7,034 bases of DNA from Bacilli bacterium (GTDB lineage: Bacteria > Bacillota_I > Bacilli_A > RFN20 > UBA1709): the NCBI GenBank assembly GCA_028694305.1, contig JAQUTO010000045.1, positions 1-7,034 of the forward strand, written 5' to 3'. The notes under the pieces are model-generated. The model ran no database searches. It worked only from the letters and a program-made list of their open reading frames with translations, and was not told where the DNA came from. The stretch's first letter is position 1; each line of letters opens with the position of its first letter. Of the stretch, positions 1-5,357 are shown piece after piece. The translations under genes and the position numbers were made by a program.

Positions 1-1749
1 ATTCAAAACTTAGCTTCTACTTCCTTAGTTTTTGTAACTTTACTTTATGGCGGCAATTTATTGGATTTATTAGTTAATCACGCCAGTGTAGAAGTAGTTC
101 AACATGAAGTTATTGTTTTGGTCAGCTTAGTGGCTGGACTAACTTTAATTCAACTTCTGGCTGATATTGTTGTTAAAACTAACGATAACACAGTGCCTTT
201 TAAAGTGGATCAAACCATTGCTAGAAAAAGTATGGAGATAAGTTATGACCAACTAGAAAGTCAAAAGGTTAAAAACTTAGTTCAATCAGCTGAAGAGGGC
301 AGTAATGGTTTTGGTGGCTTTAGTGATTTTATTATTAATACTGTTTCTGCTTTATTAAAGTCGGTCTTAACTGTGATGTATGCCATCATTCTTTTTGGTA
401 GAGTGATGGTGCGTATTGAAAGCACTAATACTGATCCATTGTTTGTTTTCTTAAATAACCCATATTCTTTCTTGATTATTGTGGCTTTATTAGTAATGAT
501 GGCATTTCTATCTTTCTTCTTATTAAAGTATATGAATAAGTTAATGTATGCCATGTATAAAACCAATATCAAAGCCAATCGAGAAGGGCAGTATCTTGGC
601 GAAATTATGGAAGACTATCGTTATGCCAAAGATTTTAGAATCTATAATTATAAAGATATGTTAATGCGTTTGATTGATTCGAGAAATGAAGAAGTACGGA
701 TTGGCTTTACTGGTTTTGCCAAAGGGGCGGCCAAGATTGCTGTTATTGAGGTGTTGGCGGTTGGCTTACTATTATTTGTTTCCTACTTATATATTGGGGC
801 TAAAGCTTACTTCGGCATTATTACGGTTGGTTCAATTGTGACTGTAGTTGGTGCTATCTCTAGTTTTGCAACTTCTATTAATGAGTTTGTTTCTAACATC
901 TCAAATGTTATGATGCAAACTAAGTATTTAGGCAATTACTTTGAATTCTTAGAATTACCAGTTAGTAAAGTTGAAACTGATGAGAAACTCAGTGGCGACC
1001 AATTTGAAATTGAGTTTAAAGATGTTTATTTCAAATATCCAAATACTGAAGACTATGCTTTAAAGGGTGTAAGTTTTAAATTAACACCACTTAAGAAATT
1101 AGCTATTGTTGGTCGGAATGGCGCCGGTAAATCAACCATCATTAAATTAATTGCCCGTTTCTATCATCCTGATAAAGGAGAAATCTTAGTTAATGGGAAG
1201 AATATTGAGACTTATGAATTTGCTGATTATCAAAAGATTCTAGCTATCTTGTTCCAAGACTTTAATCTCTTTGCGTTTACAATTAAACAAAATGTTTCGT
1301 CCTCTTATGAAGGAGATGAAGAAAAAGTCAAAGAGTGCTTGGATAGAGTGGGTTATGATTACCATAATTCCAAGAAGTTGGTCCATGGCTTAGATACTTA
1401 CTTATTCAATGATGTCGAAGATGGTATTGAGATGAGTGGGGGCGAACAACAAAAGGTGGCTATCGCGAGAGCCTTATATAAGAATTCTAGTATTATTTTA
1501 CTTGATGAACCAACTAGTGCCCTTGATCCTAAGAGCGAACTTGTGGTTTATCAAACAATTGAGAAACTAGTTCATGGTCGGACGTCACTTTTTATTTCAC
1601 ACCGGATGTCATCCACGATGTTCTGCGATAAGATTATTGTGTTAGATAAGGGTAAGATTGTTCAAGAGGGAAATCACCAAAGCTTGATGCAAGATACTAA
1701 TAATATCTATGCTTCAATGTTTAATGAACAGGCTAAATATTATAAATAG
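1..1749 (+). CDS. ABC exporter, fused membrane and ATP-binding domains (5' end missing)
   Basis: The frame is open from base 1, so the TTG at 61 is not a real start; the gene continues beyond the left edge and 582 residues are visible. The first ~310 residues are an exporter-type transmembrane domain with several hydrophobic helices (around visible residues 37-62, 110-135, 155-180 and 245-300). The C-terminal ~240 residues are a complete ATPase domain: Walker A GRNGAGKST (371-379), Q-loop LFQD (Q419), signature MSGGEQQ (S479), Walker B LLDEP with catalytic-type E503, D-loop SALD, and H-loop histidine 534 in FISHRM. All catalytic residues are present, so it should hydrolyse ATP at the membrane. 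The usual TEVGE-like stretch before the signature is replaced by VEDGIEMSGG, as in a subclass of Bacillota exporters often found as pairs. Cargo (peptide, lipid or drug) cannot be read from the sequence. Only a few tens of residues are probably missing. A terminator overlaps the stop, so this is the last gene of its unit. Confidence 0.93.
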   Translation: MQNLASTSLVFVTLLYGGNLLDLLVNHASVEVVQHEVIVLVSLVAGLTLIQLLADIVVKTNDNTVPFKVDQTIARKSMEISYDQLESQKVKNLVQSAEEGSNGFGGFSDFIINTVSALLKSVLTVMYAIILFGRVMVRIESTNTDPLFVFLNNPYSFLIIVALLVMMAFLSFFLLKYMNKLMYAMYKTNIKANREGQYLGEIMEDYRYAKDFRIYNYKDMLMRLIDSRNEEVRIGFTGFAKGAAKIAVIEVLAVGLLLFVSYLYIGAKAYFGIITVGSIVTVVGAISSFATSINEFVSNISNVMMQTKYLGNYFEFLELPVSKVETDEKLSGDQFEIEFKDVYFKYPNTEDYALKGVSFKLTPLKKLAIVGRNGAGKSTIIKLIARFYHPDKGEILVNGKNIETYEFADYQKILAILFQDFNLFAFTIKQNVSSSYEGDEEKVKECLDRVGYDYHNSKKLVHGLDTYLFNDVEDGIEMSGGEQQKVAIARALYKNSSIILLDEPTSALDPKSELVVYQTIEKLVHGRTSLFISHRMSSTMFCDKIIVLDKGKIVQEGNHQSLMQDTNNIYASMFNEQAKYYK

Positions 1750-1785
1750 AGGTAAGGGTTTATCCTTTACCTCTTTCTTTGTTTT
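1748..1785 (+). terminator. Intrinsic terminator of the ABC exporter gene
   Basis: Arms 1748-1758 (AGAGGTAAGGG) and 1764-1774 (CCTTTACCTCT) form 11 pairs with one G-T wobble around a 5-base loop, followed by a T-rich tract (1774-1785, interrupted by single C and G). The left arm starts inside the TAG stop codon (1747-1749). The right arm also contains the probable -35 element of the next gene. Confidence 0.8.
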
Positions 1786-1794
1786 GCCTATAAT
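1766..1794 (+). promoter_or_regulatory. Promoter of the GNAT gene, predicted to give a leaderless mRNA
   Basis: A perfect -10 TATAAT (1789-1794) sits 17 bases after TTTACC (1766-1771), a 4/6 match to the -35 consensus. Six bases (1795-1800) separate the -10 box from the ATG at 1801, so the expected transcription start coincides with the start codon. No Shine-Dalgarno sequence precedes either candidate ATG (1795 or 1801). The -35 lies inside the terminator stem of the upstream gene. Confidence 0.6.
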
Positions 1795-1800
1795 ATGTTT

Positions 1801-2283
1801 ATGATTAGATTAGCGAAGATGTCTGAAGTAAGTGAGATTATGCAAGTTTTAAATCTTGCTCGTCTTTATATGCATCAAACAGGAAACATTCATCAATGGG
1901 ATAATGGTTATCCTTTTATTGATATGGTTGAAGATGATATCCGAAGCGGACAAGGTTATGTAGTTATTAAAGATAAAAAGATAATTGGTTATTTTGCCTT
2001 TATACTTGGGAATGATCCAACCTATGCCTATATTGAGGATGGACAGTGGCTCAATAATGAAAGTTATGGAACTATCCATCGTTTGGGCAGTTATGAACGG
2101 GGTGGGGTGTTCCACGAAGTCATGGAATACTGTTCTAAGATAAGTAAAAATATCCGGGCTGATACTCATGCAGACAATAAAATAATGCAACACCTTTTCC
2201 TCAAAGAAGGATTTCAACATTGCGGAATAATCTATTTAGAAACTGGTTCACCAAGAGTGGCTTTTCAATTTATAAAATCTTAA
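1801..2283 (+). CDS. GNAT-family N-acetyltransferase
   Basis: A 160-residue cytoplasmic protein with the GNAT fold pattern: N-terminal MIRLAKMSEVSEI (strand 1 and helix 1), central strands GYVVIKDKKIIGYFAF (residues 52-67), the acetyl-CoA pyrophosphate-binding segment RLGSYERGGVFHEVM (94-108), and the C-terminal block RADTHADNKIMQHLFLKEGF (119-138) followed by CGIIYL. The DTH-DN-M-GF block is typical of a widespread GNAT subgroup with unknown substrate, so the acceptor (small molecule, peptide or protein) cannot be named. The family motif Q/RxxGxG/A is loosened here to R-x-x-S-Y-x-x-G-G. I chose ATG 1801 over ATG 1795 because it gives the usual GNAT N-terminus and coincides with the predicted transcription start. 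The 3' end overlaps the convergent gene by 14 bases, with no terminator hairpin visible between them. Confidence 0.9.
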   Translation: MIRLAKMSEVSEIMQVLNLARLYMHQTGNIHQWDNGYPFIDMVEDDIRSGQGYVVIKDKKIIGYFAFILGNDPTYAYIEDGQWLNNESYGTIHRLGSYERGGVFHEVMEYCSKISKNIRADTHADNKIMQHLFLKEGFQHCGIIYLETGSPRVAFQFIKS

Positions 2284-2485
2284 TTATTTCAGTAGTTTCA
2301 CATAATGGGACGGGGAAAGAAGTGGCACTACTTTTAAGTTCCACAACGATTCCTTCTTTTTGCTGATTATTAACTAACACCAAAACATGGTCATTTTGTT
2401 TGACCATATCTGGGGCAGTATACCAGTTACTTATTCCGGCATCATAACCGCATAGTTTGACTTTAACAAAAGTTATTTTATTCAT
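2270..2485 (-). CDS. Small conserved beta-barrel-like protein of unknown function
   Basis: Encodes 71 residues: alternating hydrophobic strands (ITFVKVKLCGY, then NWYTAPDMVKQNDHVLVLV, then KEGIVVELKSS) and no membrane helix or signal peptide. The pattern of an aromatic residue, then 'Y-x-A-P-x-x-V-K-x-x-D-x-V-L-V', then 'x-G-x-V-V-E-L' resembles the small SH3/OB-like barrels in the PriA N-terminal domain and in short phage or Bacillota proteins of the type 'F-Y-K-x-D-L-x-V-G-D-x-V-V-V-P ... G-x-V'. That is pattern resemblance, not proven homology, and no function is assigned. Support for a real gene is the protein-like composition, a perfect TATAAT six bases before its ATG, and the fact that it fills the gap between GNAT and the hsp20 promoter. 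Its TAA stop lies inside the 3' end of the GNAT gene. It is transcribed divergently from hsp20. Confidence 0.7.
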   Translation of the reverse strand: MNKITFVKVKLCGYDAGISNWYTAPDMVKQNDHVLVLVNNQQKEGIVVELKSSATSFPVPLCETTEIIKIL

Positions 2486-2491
2486 ACTTTT

Positions 2492-2497
2492 ATTATA
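2492..2497 (-). promoter_or_regulatory. -10 box of the small beta-barrel gene (candidate leaderless)
   Basis: On the minus strand a perfect TATAAT runs from 2497 to 2492, followed by six bases and then ATG (2485-2483), so transcription would start at the start codon. The -35 position 17 bases upstream (2520-2515, TTTTCT) is a poor match. A weak AAGG lies 12 bases before the ATG, within the -10 region, and could act as a ribosome binding site only if a more distant promoter is used. Confidence 0.5.
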
Positions 2498-2531
2498 CCT
2501 TTTTTAATATAAAAAGAAAAATAGTAAAAAC

Positions 2532-2554
2532 TAGATTATACAAAGTATAATCTA
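2532..2554. repeat. Perfect 10-bp inverted repeat in the divergent intergenic region
   Basis: TAGATTATAC (2532-2541), three bases, then GTATAATCTA (2545-2554): a perfect palindrome with a 3-base centre. It lies 21 bases upstream of the hsp20 -35 and about 46 bases upstream of the divergent start codon. Each arm contains TATAAT on one strand, but neither has a recognisable -35 at 16-18 bases, so I read it as a possible regulator site or hairpin rather than promoters. On the minus strand it is followed by T-rich sequence, so it could also stop antisense transcription. Confidence 0.6.
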
Positions 2555-2563
2555 TAAAAATAT

Positions 2564-2590
2564 TTAGCAAATCTATTGACAGAGTGCTAA
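2564..2590 (+). promoter_or_regulatory. CIRCE operator 1 (HrcA site) over the hsp20 -35
   Basis: TTAGCAAAT (2564-2572), a 9-base spacer, then GAGTGCTAA (2582-2590). The CIRCE consensus is TTAGCACTC-N9-GAGTGCTAA: the right arm is perfect and the left arm matches 6 of 9. The spacer contains the -35 hexamer TTGACA, so HrcA bound here would block RNA polymerase. Confidence 0.75.
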
Positions 2591-2604
2591 TGAGAGGCTA
2601 TAAT
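2576..2604 (+). promoter_or_regulatory. Consensus housekeeping promoter of hsp20
   Basis: A perfect -35 TTGACA (2576-2581) and a perfect -10 TATAAT (2599-2604) are separated by exactly 17 bases. Transcription is expected to start near 2611, leaving a leader of about 50 bases. A perfect consensus promoter fits repression as the main control: strong when HrcA releases, silent otherwise. Confidence 0.9.
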
Positions 2605-2608
2605 GTGC

Positions 2609-2635
2609 TTAGCACAAAGATAAAGAGAGTGCTAA
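2609..2635 (+). promoter_or_regulatory. CIRCE operator 2 (HrcA site) at the hsp20 transcription start
   Basis: TTAGCACAA (2609-2617), a 9-base spacer, then a perfect GAGTGCTAA (2627-2635). The left arm matches the CIRCE consensus at 7 of 9 positions. It starts four bases after the -10 box and therefore covers the expected start site and early leader. Its left arm is also half of a smaller palindrome, GTGCTTAGCAC (2605-2615). Confidence 0.85.
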
Positions 2636-2643
2636 AAGACTAT

Positions 2644-2651
2644 AAAGGAGG
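2644..2651 (+). promoter_or_regulatory. Strong Shine-Dalgarno site of hsp20
   Basis: AAAGGAGG ends 8 bases before ATG 2660. It is the strongest ribosome binding site in the window and fixes the hsp20 start. Confidence 0.9.
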
Positions 2652-2659
2652 AATTTAAT

Positions 2660-3106
2660 ATGAGTGATAAGTATGAAGTTGCGAATCGTGGAGGTTATGG
2701 GTTGTTAGATCCATTTATTGATGATCTATTTGATTTCCCATTCCTAAATACTAAGGAAGCCAATCGCTACAATCAAGTGATGAAGGCTGACGTCTCTGAT
2801 GAAGGAGATCATTATTTAGTCAAATTAGATGTTCCTTCTATTAATAAGAAGGATATCAAAATTTCATTGAAGGAAGGTTATTTGAATGTTTCCGCTACTA
2901 CATCCAGCAATAATGATGAGAAGGATAAGCACGGAAAGTATATTAGAAGAGAAAGATTCTATGGTACATATTCTAGAAGTTTCTATGTCGGTGATGAAGT
3001 CAAGGAAAGCGATATCAACGCTAAACTAGAGAACGGGGTTCTAGCCCTTAGCGTCGCTAAGAAAGAAGCTCCAAAGTTGACCGAGAAATTTATTGAAATT
3101 AAATAA
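2660..3106 (+). CDS. hsp20: Hsp20-family small heat-shock protein (alpha-crystallin domain)
   Basis: A 148-residue ATP-independent holdase chaperone that forms oligomers and keeps unfolding proteins soluble in the cytoplasm. The N-terminal arm (1-35) has the family's aromatic DPFIDDLFDFPF segment. The alpha-crystallin domain spans about 38-135 and includes DEGDHYLVKLDVPSINKKDI (47-66), the RERFYGTYSRSFYV block (97-110) and the signature LENGVLALSVAK (123-134). The C-terminal tail ends in an I-x-I anchor (IEI, 145-147), which in this family docks neighbouring dimers. Length is typical for bacterial Hsp20. It is a single-gene unit with its own promoter, two HrcA operators and a terminator, so it should be induced by heat or protein-folding stress through loss of HrcA activity. 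Confidence 0.97.
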   Translation: MSDKYEVANRGGYGLLDPFIDDLFDFPFLNTKEANRYNQVMKADVSDEGDHYLVKLDVPSINKKDIKISLKEGYLNVSATTSSNNDEKDKHGKYIRRERFYGTYSRSFYVGDEVKESDINAKLENGVLALSVAKKEAPKLTEKFIEIK

Positions 3107-3113
3107 CGTTCAG

Positions 3114-3142
3114 GCATAGTTCATACGAACTATGCTTTTTTT
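3114..3142 (+). terminator. Intrinsic terminator of hsp20
   Basis: GCATAGTTC (3114-3122), 4-base loop ATAC, GAACTATGC (3127-3135): a perfect 9-bp stem followed at once by seven T residues (3136-3142). It begins 8 bases after the hsp20 stop. Confidence 0.95.
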
Positions 3143-3154
3143 ATTTTACAATTA

Positions 3155-3163
3155 TGTTATAAT
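3155..3163 (+). promoter_or_regulatory. Extended -10 promoter of the nucleotidyltransferase operon
   Basis: TGTTATAAT (3155-3163) is a perfect -10 with the extended TGn motif. No good -35 exists because that position falls in the T-tract of the hsp20 terminator. Transcription should start near 3170, giving a leader of about 11 bases before ATG 3181. Confidence 0.65.
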
Positions 3164-3180
3164 AAAACTCGGTGATGTAT

Positions 3181-3936
3181 ATGGATGAATTTATATTGTT
3201 AGATGAGATTGAGGGTCGTTATAGTGGAATTCTCCAAGATAATCTAGTGGGAATTTATGTTCATGGATCAATAGCATTCCGTTGTTTCAATTGGAACAAG
3301 AGTGATATTGATTTTGTGGTTGTGGTCAAAAAGCCATTAACCTTAGAACAAAAGATGAAGATGATTTCGATGATTTTAGCCGAAACATATAGCGGACCTA
3401 AAAAAGGTTTTGAAATGAGTGTTGTCTTAGCTGAACACTGTCGCCACTTTGTTTATCCAACTCCTTATGAACTACACTTCTCTAATCGTTACATTGATAT
3501 TGCAACTGAAGATTTGAAGAGTTACTGTGAAAGTTCACATGGTGTTGATAAAGATTTAGCGGCGCATTTTACCATTATCAAAGCTTTGGGTATTACCATT
3601 TGTGGTAAATCAATCGATAAAGTATTCGGGACTATTCCAAAGGCAGCATATTTAAGTAGTATTAAATATGATGTTAAAGGTGCTGAAGGCGCAGTTCAAA
3701 GCGACCCAATTAATGTCATTCTCAATTTATGTCGAGTGATGGCATATGTTCAAGATGAAAAGATTTTATCTAAAGAGGGCGGTGGAGAATGGGGAATTAA
3801 ACATCTACCCGAAGTTTTCCAACCTTTAATTAAAGATGCGCTTGAATGTTATAAATCATATACAAAAACAATGAATCCAGATCCAAGTTTGGCCAAGCGT
3901 TTTGTCCAATTTATGGAGGACTTAATTAACCAATAA
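3181..3936 (+). CDS. AadA/Ant-like aminoglycoside nucleotidyltransferase homologue
   Basis: A 251-residue soluble protein, close to the ~260 of AadA-type ANT(3'')/ANT(9) enzymes, which transfer AMP from ATP to streptomycin or spectinomycin. The N-terminal nucleotidyltransferase core has the GS motif (G29-S30) and the metal-binding D42-x-D44 in SDIDF. The third acidic residue is E78 in FEMSVV, at the place of the AadA catalytic glutamate, followed by the family-type YPTPYELHFSN segment (as in YPA..ELQF of AadA). The helical C-terminal domain (DUF4111-like) has NLCRVMAYVQDEKILSKEGGGEWGIKHLPE, matching the AadA LSKxxxGEWxxxxLP signature. All catalytic residues look intact. Whether it confers resistance or acts on another substrate is not decided by sequence. 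GTG 3172 and ATG 3175 are in frame, but ATG 3181 is preferred because GGTGAT (3171-3176) can pair as a partial Shine-Dalgarno. First gene of a probable four-gene operon. Confidence 0.88.
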   Translation: MDEFILLDEIEGRYSGILQDNLVGIYVHGSIAFRCFNWNKSDIDFVVVVKKPLTLEQKMKMISMILAETYSGPKKGFEMSVVLAEHCRHFVYPTPYELHFSNRYIDIATEDLKSYCESSHGVDKDLAAHFTIIKALGITICGKSIDKVFGTIPKAAYLSSIKYDVKGAEGAVQSDPINVILNLCRVMAYVQDEKILSKEGGGEWGIKHLPEVFQPLIKDALECYKSYTKTMNPDPSLAKRFVQFMEDLINQ

Positions 3937-3960
3937 AATAGGCGTATTAAAGCATTAAAT

Positions 3961-3969
3961 AGAAGGTGA
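3961..3969 (+). promoter_or_regulatory. Shine-Dalgarno that fixes the start of the unknown-function gene
   Basis: AGAAGGTGA lies just before ATG 3975 at normal spacing and overlaps an in-frame GTG (3966), which is therefore not the start. Confidence 0.75.
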
Positions 3970-3974
3970 ATAAT

Positions 3975-4448
3975 ATGCAATACATTTTGGATTATCTTAA
4001 GCGTTTTCCCCAGTGTGAGGAGAAAGATTTAGTCAAAATCATTTATCAACGAGTCTTTGGTTCAACTCATATGTTGAATAATGTCTCAAGTGCTCATGAT
4101 CAACTTATCAATGAATGGGCTATAGCACAAAGCGGCAAAATCAATGAAGAATTCATACCGATTAGTGCTGATGTCATTCAAGTTAATCTGAAGAACTTCA
4201 AAAATGGTAAAGAGTTAGAAATGTTTTTTGCCAAATTCATTGCTAGTGCCAAAGAATTTAATGGGACTAGTAAAGAGTATCATGCCGAGATTAAAGAGTT
4301 ATGCGATTTAGTTAAGAAAAAACACTTGCCATTTGATACTCTAGAAATTAAGAAGTTAGCAGAGACCGAAGAACCACTTTCACACTCTAAAGCTTTTAAA
4401 GAAGCTTATAAGCCGCATTATCGAATTCTCAAAAAAAGTTTTTATTAG
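3975..4448 (+). CDS. Conserved bacterial protein of unknown function
   Basis: Encodes 157 residues with no signal peptide or membrane helix, mostly predicted helical and charged. I recognise the pattern of an uncharacterised family: N-terminal 'K-D-L-V-K-I-I-Y-Q-R-V-F-G-S-T-H-M-L' (residues 18-34), like the K-L-L-Y-Q-x-x-F-G-x-x-H motif seen in many bacterial hypothetical proteins; a middle IPISADVIQVNLKNF (61-75); and a C-terminal SHSKAFKEAYKPHYRIL (136-152). The conserved-looking histidines (H32, H137, H148), Y24, Q25 and R150 are the sort of residues that could form an active site, but no activity is known to me and none is assigned. It starts 38 bases after the nucleotidyltransferase stop and ends 42 bases before the DegV-type gene, all on one strand, so it is probably co-transcribed. 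I see no terminator on either side. Confidence 0.85.
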   Translation: MQYILDYLKRFPQCEEKDLVKIIYQRVFGSTHMLNNVSSAHDQLINEWAIAQSGKINEEFIPISADVIQVNLKNFKNGKELEMFFAKFIASAKEFNGTSKEYHAEIKELCDLVKKKHLPFDTLEIKKLAETEEPLSHSKAFKEAYKPHYRILKKSFY

Positions 4449-4449
4449 C

Positions 4450-4473
4450 AAACTAGGAATTTACTTCTAGTTT
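4450..4473 (+). other. Small hairpin just upstream of the DegV-type gene's ribosome binding site
   Basis: AAACTAGGA (4450-4458), 6-base loop, TTCTAGTTT (4465-4473): 9 pairs with one G-T wobble. It is followed by the AAAGGAAAG ribosome binding site (4478-4486) rather than a T-run, so it is not an intrinsic terminator. It could affect RNA stability or ribosome access, or be incidental. Confidence 0.35.
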
Positions 4474-4490
4474 AAAGAAAGGAAAGAGCC

Positions 4491-5357
4491 ATGCAAAAAA
4501 TAATTATATTTACTGATTCAACCTGTGATTTAACCAAAGAATTATTAGAAGAATACGACATTCATGTCGTACCTTTATATATTGAAATAGCTGGTAAATC
4601 CTACAAGGATGGTGTTGATATCAATACCGAGCAAATGTATGAAATGGTCGAGAATGGAGTGGGATTTCCAAAATCAAGCGCTCCAACTCCCCAAGATTTT
4701 TATGACGCTTTCTTGCCTTACATAAATGATGGCTTTGATATTATTTATACTGGAATTTCAAGTAATATGTCCTCTTCGACTAATCATGCTGAAATTGCCA
4801 AAGAAATGTTTAGTGAAGCTCAACAAGAACATATCCATGTGGTTGATAGTAAAGAATTATCATCAGGCATTGGTCTATTACTTTTAAAAGCTGCTACTTG
4901 GCGTAAGCAAGGCTTAGATGTCAAAACAATTGTGATGAAGATGCAAGAAATAGTGCCACATATTCGGGCCCAGTTCTGCATTGAAACATTAGAATATTTA
5001 CATAAAGGTGGCCGTTGTTCGAGTTTAACTCAAATCTTTGGCGCAACCTTTAAGATTAAACCACAAATCAAAGTTGTGGATGGTAATATGGGAGTTTATA
5101 AGAAGACGGTGGGAACATTATCACGGGCTGTCAGCAAGATGGTTGATGAATTTATTGACCTCTTCGATGGTGGTGATGTTGATCCTGAATTTGTCTTTAT
5201 CACTCATTCGATGTCTCCTAACCAAGCCTTAAAAATTAGAGATCAAATCAGTGAACAAACTCCGAAGATTAAACATTTATATGAGACAAATGCTGGGGTT
5301 GTAATCTCGACACATTGCGGTCCCGAAACCATTGGTATTCTCTATATCATGAAGTAA
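4491..5357 (+). CDS. DegV-family fatty-acid-binding protein (FakB-like)
   Basis: A 288-residue soluble protein of standard length for the family. DegV/FakB proteins hold a fatty acid in a buried pocket; in Bacillota, FakB presents exogenous or recycled fatty acid to the kinase FakA for acyl-phosphate formation. Visible hallmarks: FTDSTCDL at the N-terminus (7-14), the KDGVDI block (39-44), SSAPTPQDF (62-70), the lipid-carboxylate loop TGISSNMSSS (87-96), VVDS (117-120), the LEYLHKGGR block (167-175), KIKPQI and VDGNMG (188-201), and the C-terminal STHCGPETIG (273-282). It starts after AAAGGAAAG at good spacing. No FakA-type kinase is in the window, so which chain it binds and whether it feeds FakA are inferences from the family. 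Its TAA stop overlaps the start of the next gene (TAATG), implying coupled translation with the membrane protein downstream. Confidence 0.93.
   Translation: MQKIIIFTDSTCDLTKELLEEYDIHVVPLYIEIAGKSYKDGVDINTEQMYEMVENGVGFPKSSAPTPQDFYDAFLPYINDGFDIIYTGISSNMSSSTNHAEIAKEMFSEAQQEHIHVVDSKELSSGIGLLLLKAATWRKQGLDVKTIVMKMQEIVPHIRAQFCIETLEYLHKGGRCSSLTQIFGATFKIKPQIKVVDGNMGVYKKTVGTLSRAVSKMVDEFIDLFDGGDVDPEFVFITHSMSPNQALKIRDQISEQTPKIKHLYETNAGVVISTHCGPETIGILYIMK

Noticed and set aside
61..63. TTG as start of the ABC exporter
   Set aside because: The frame is open back to base 1 and the upstream residues continue a hydrophobic segment, so the gene is simply cut by the window.
282..578. 98-codon open frame on the minus strand
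   Set aside because: It lies wholly inside the ABC exporter membrane domain, with no ribosome site and a non-protein-like composition; a shadow of the real gene.
1849..2220. 123-codon open frame on the minus strand
   Set aside because: It is fully antisense to the GNAT gene, whose motifs are clear, and shows no recognisable domain.
5038..5232. 64-codon open frame on the plus strand
   Set aside because: It lies in another frame within the DegV-type gene, with no start signals.
5315..5356. Upstream in-frame start of the membrane protein
   Set aside because: It would add 14 polar residues encoded inside the DegV-type gene; ATG 5357 in the TAATG overlap is the natural start.
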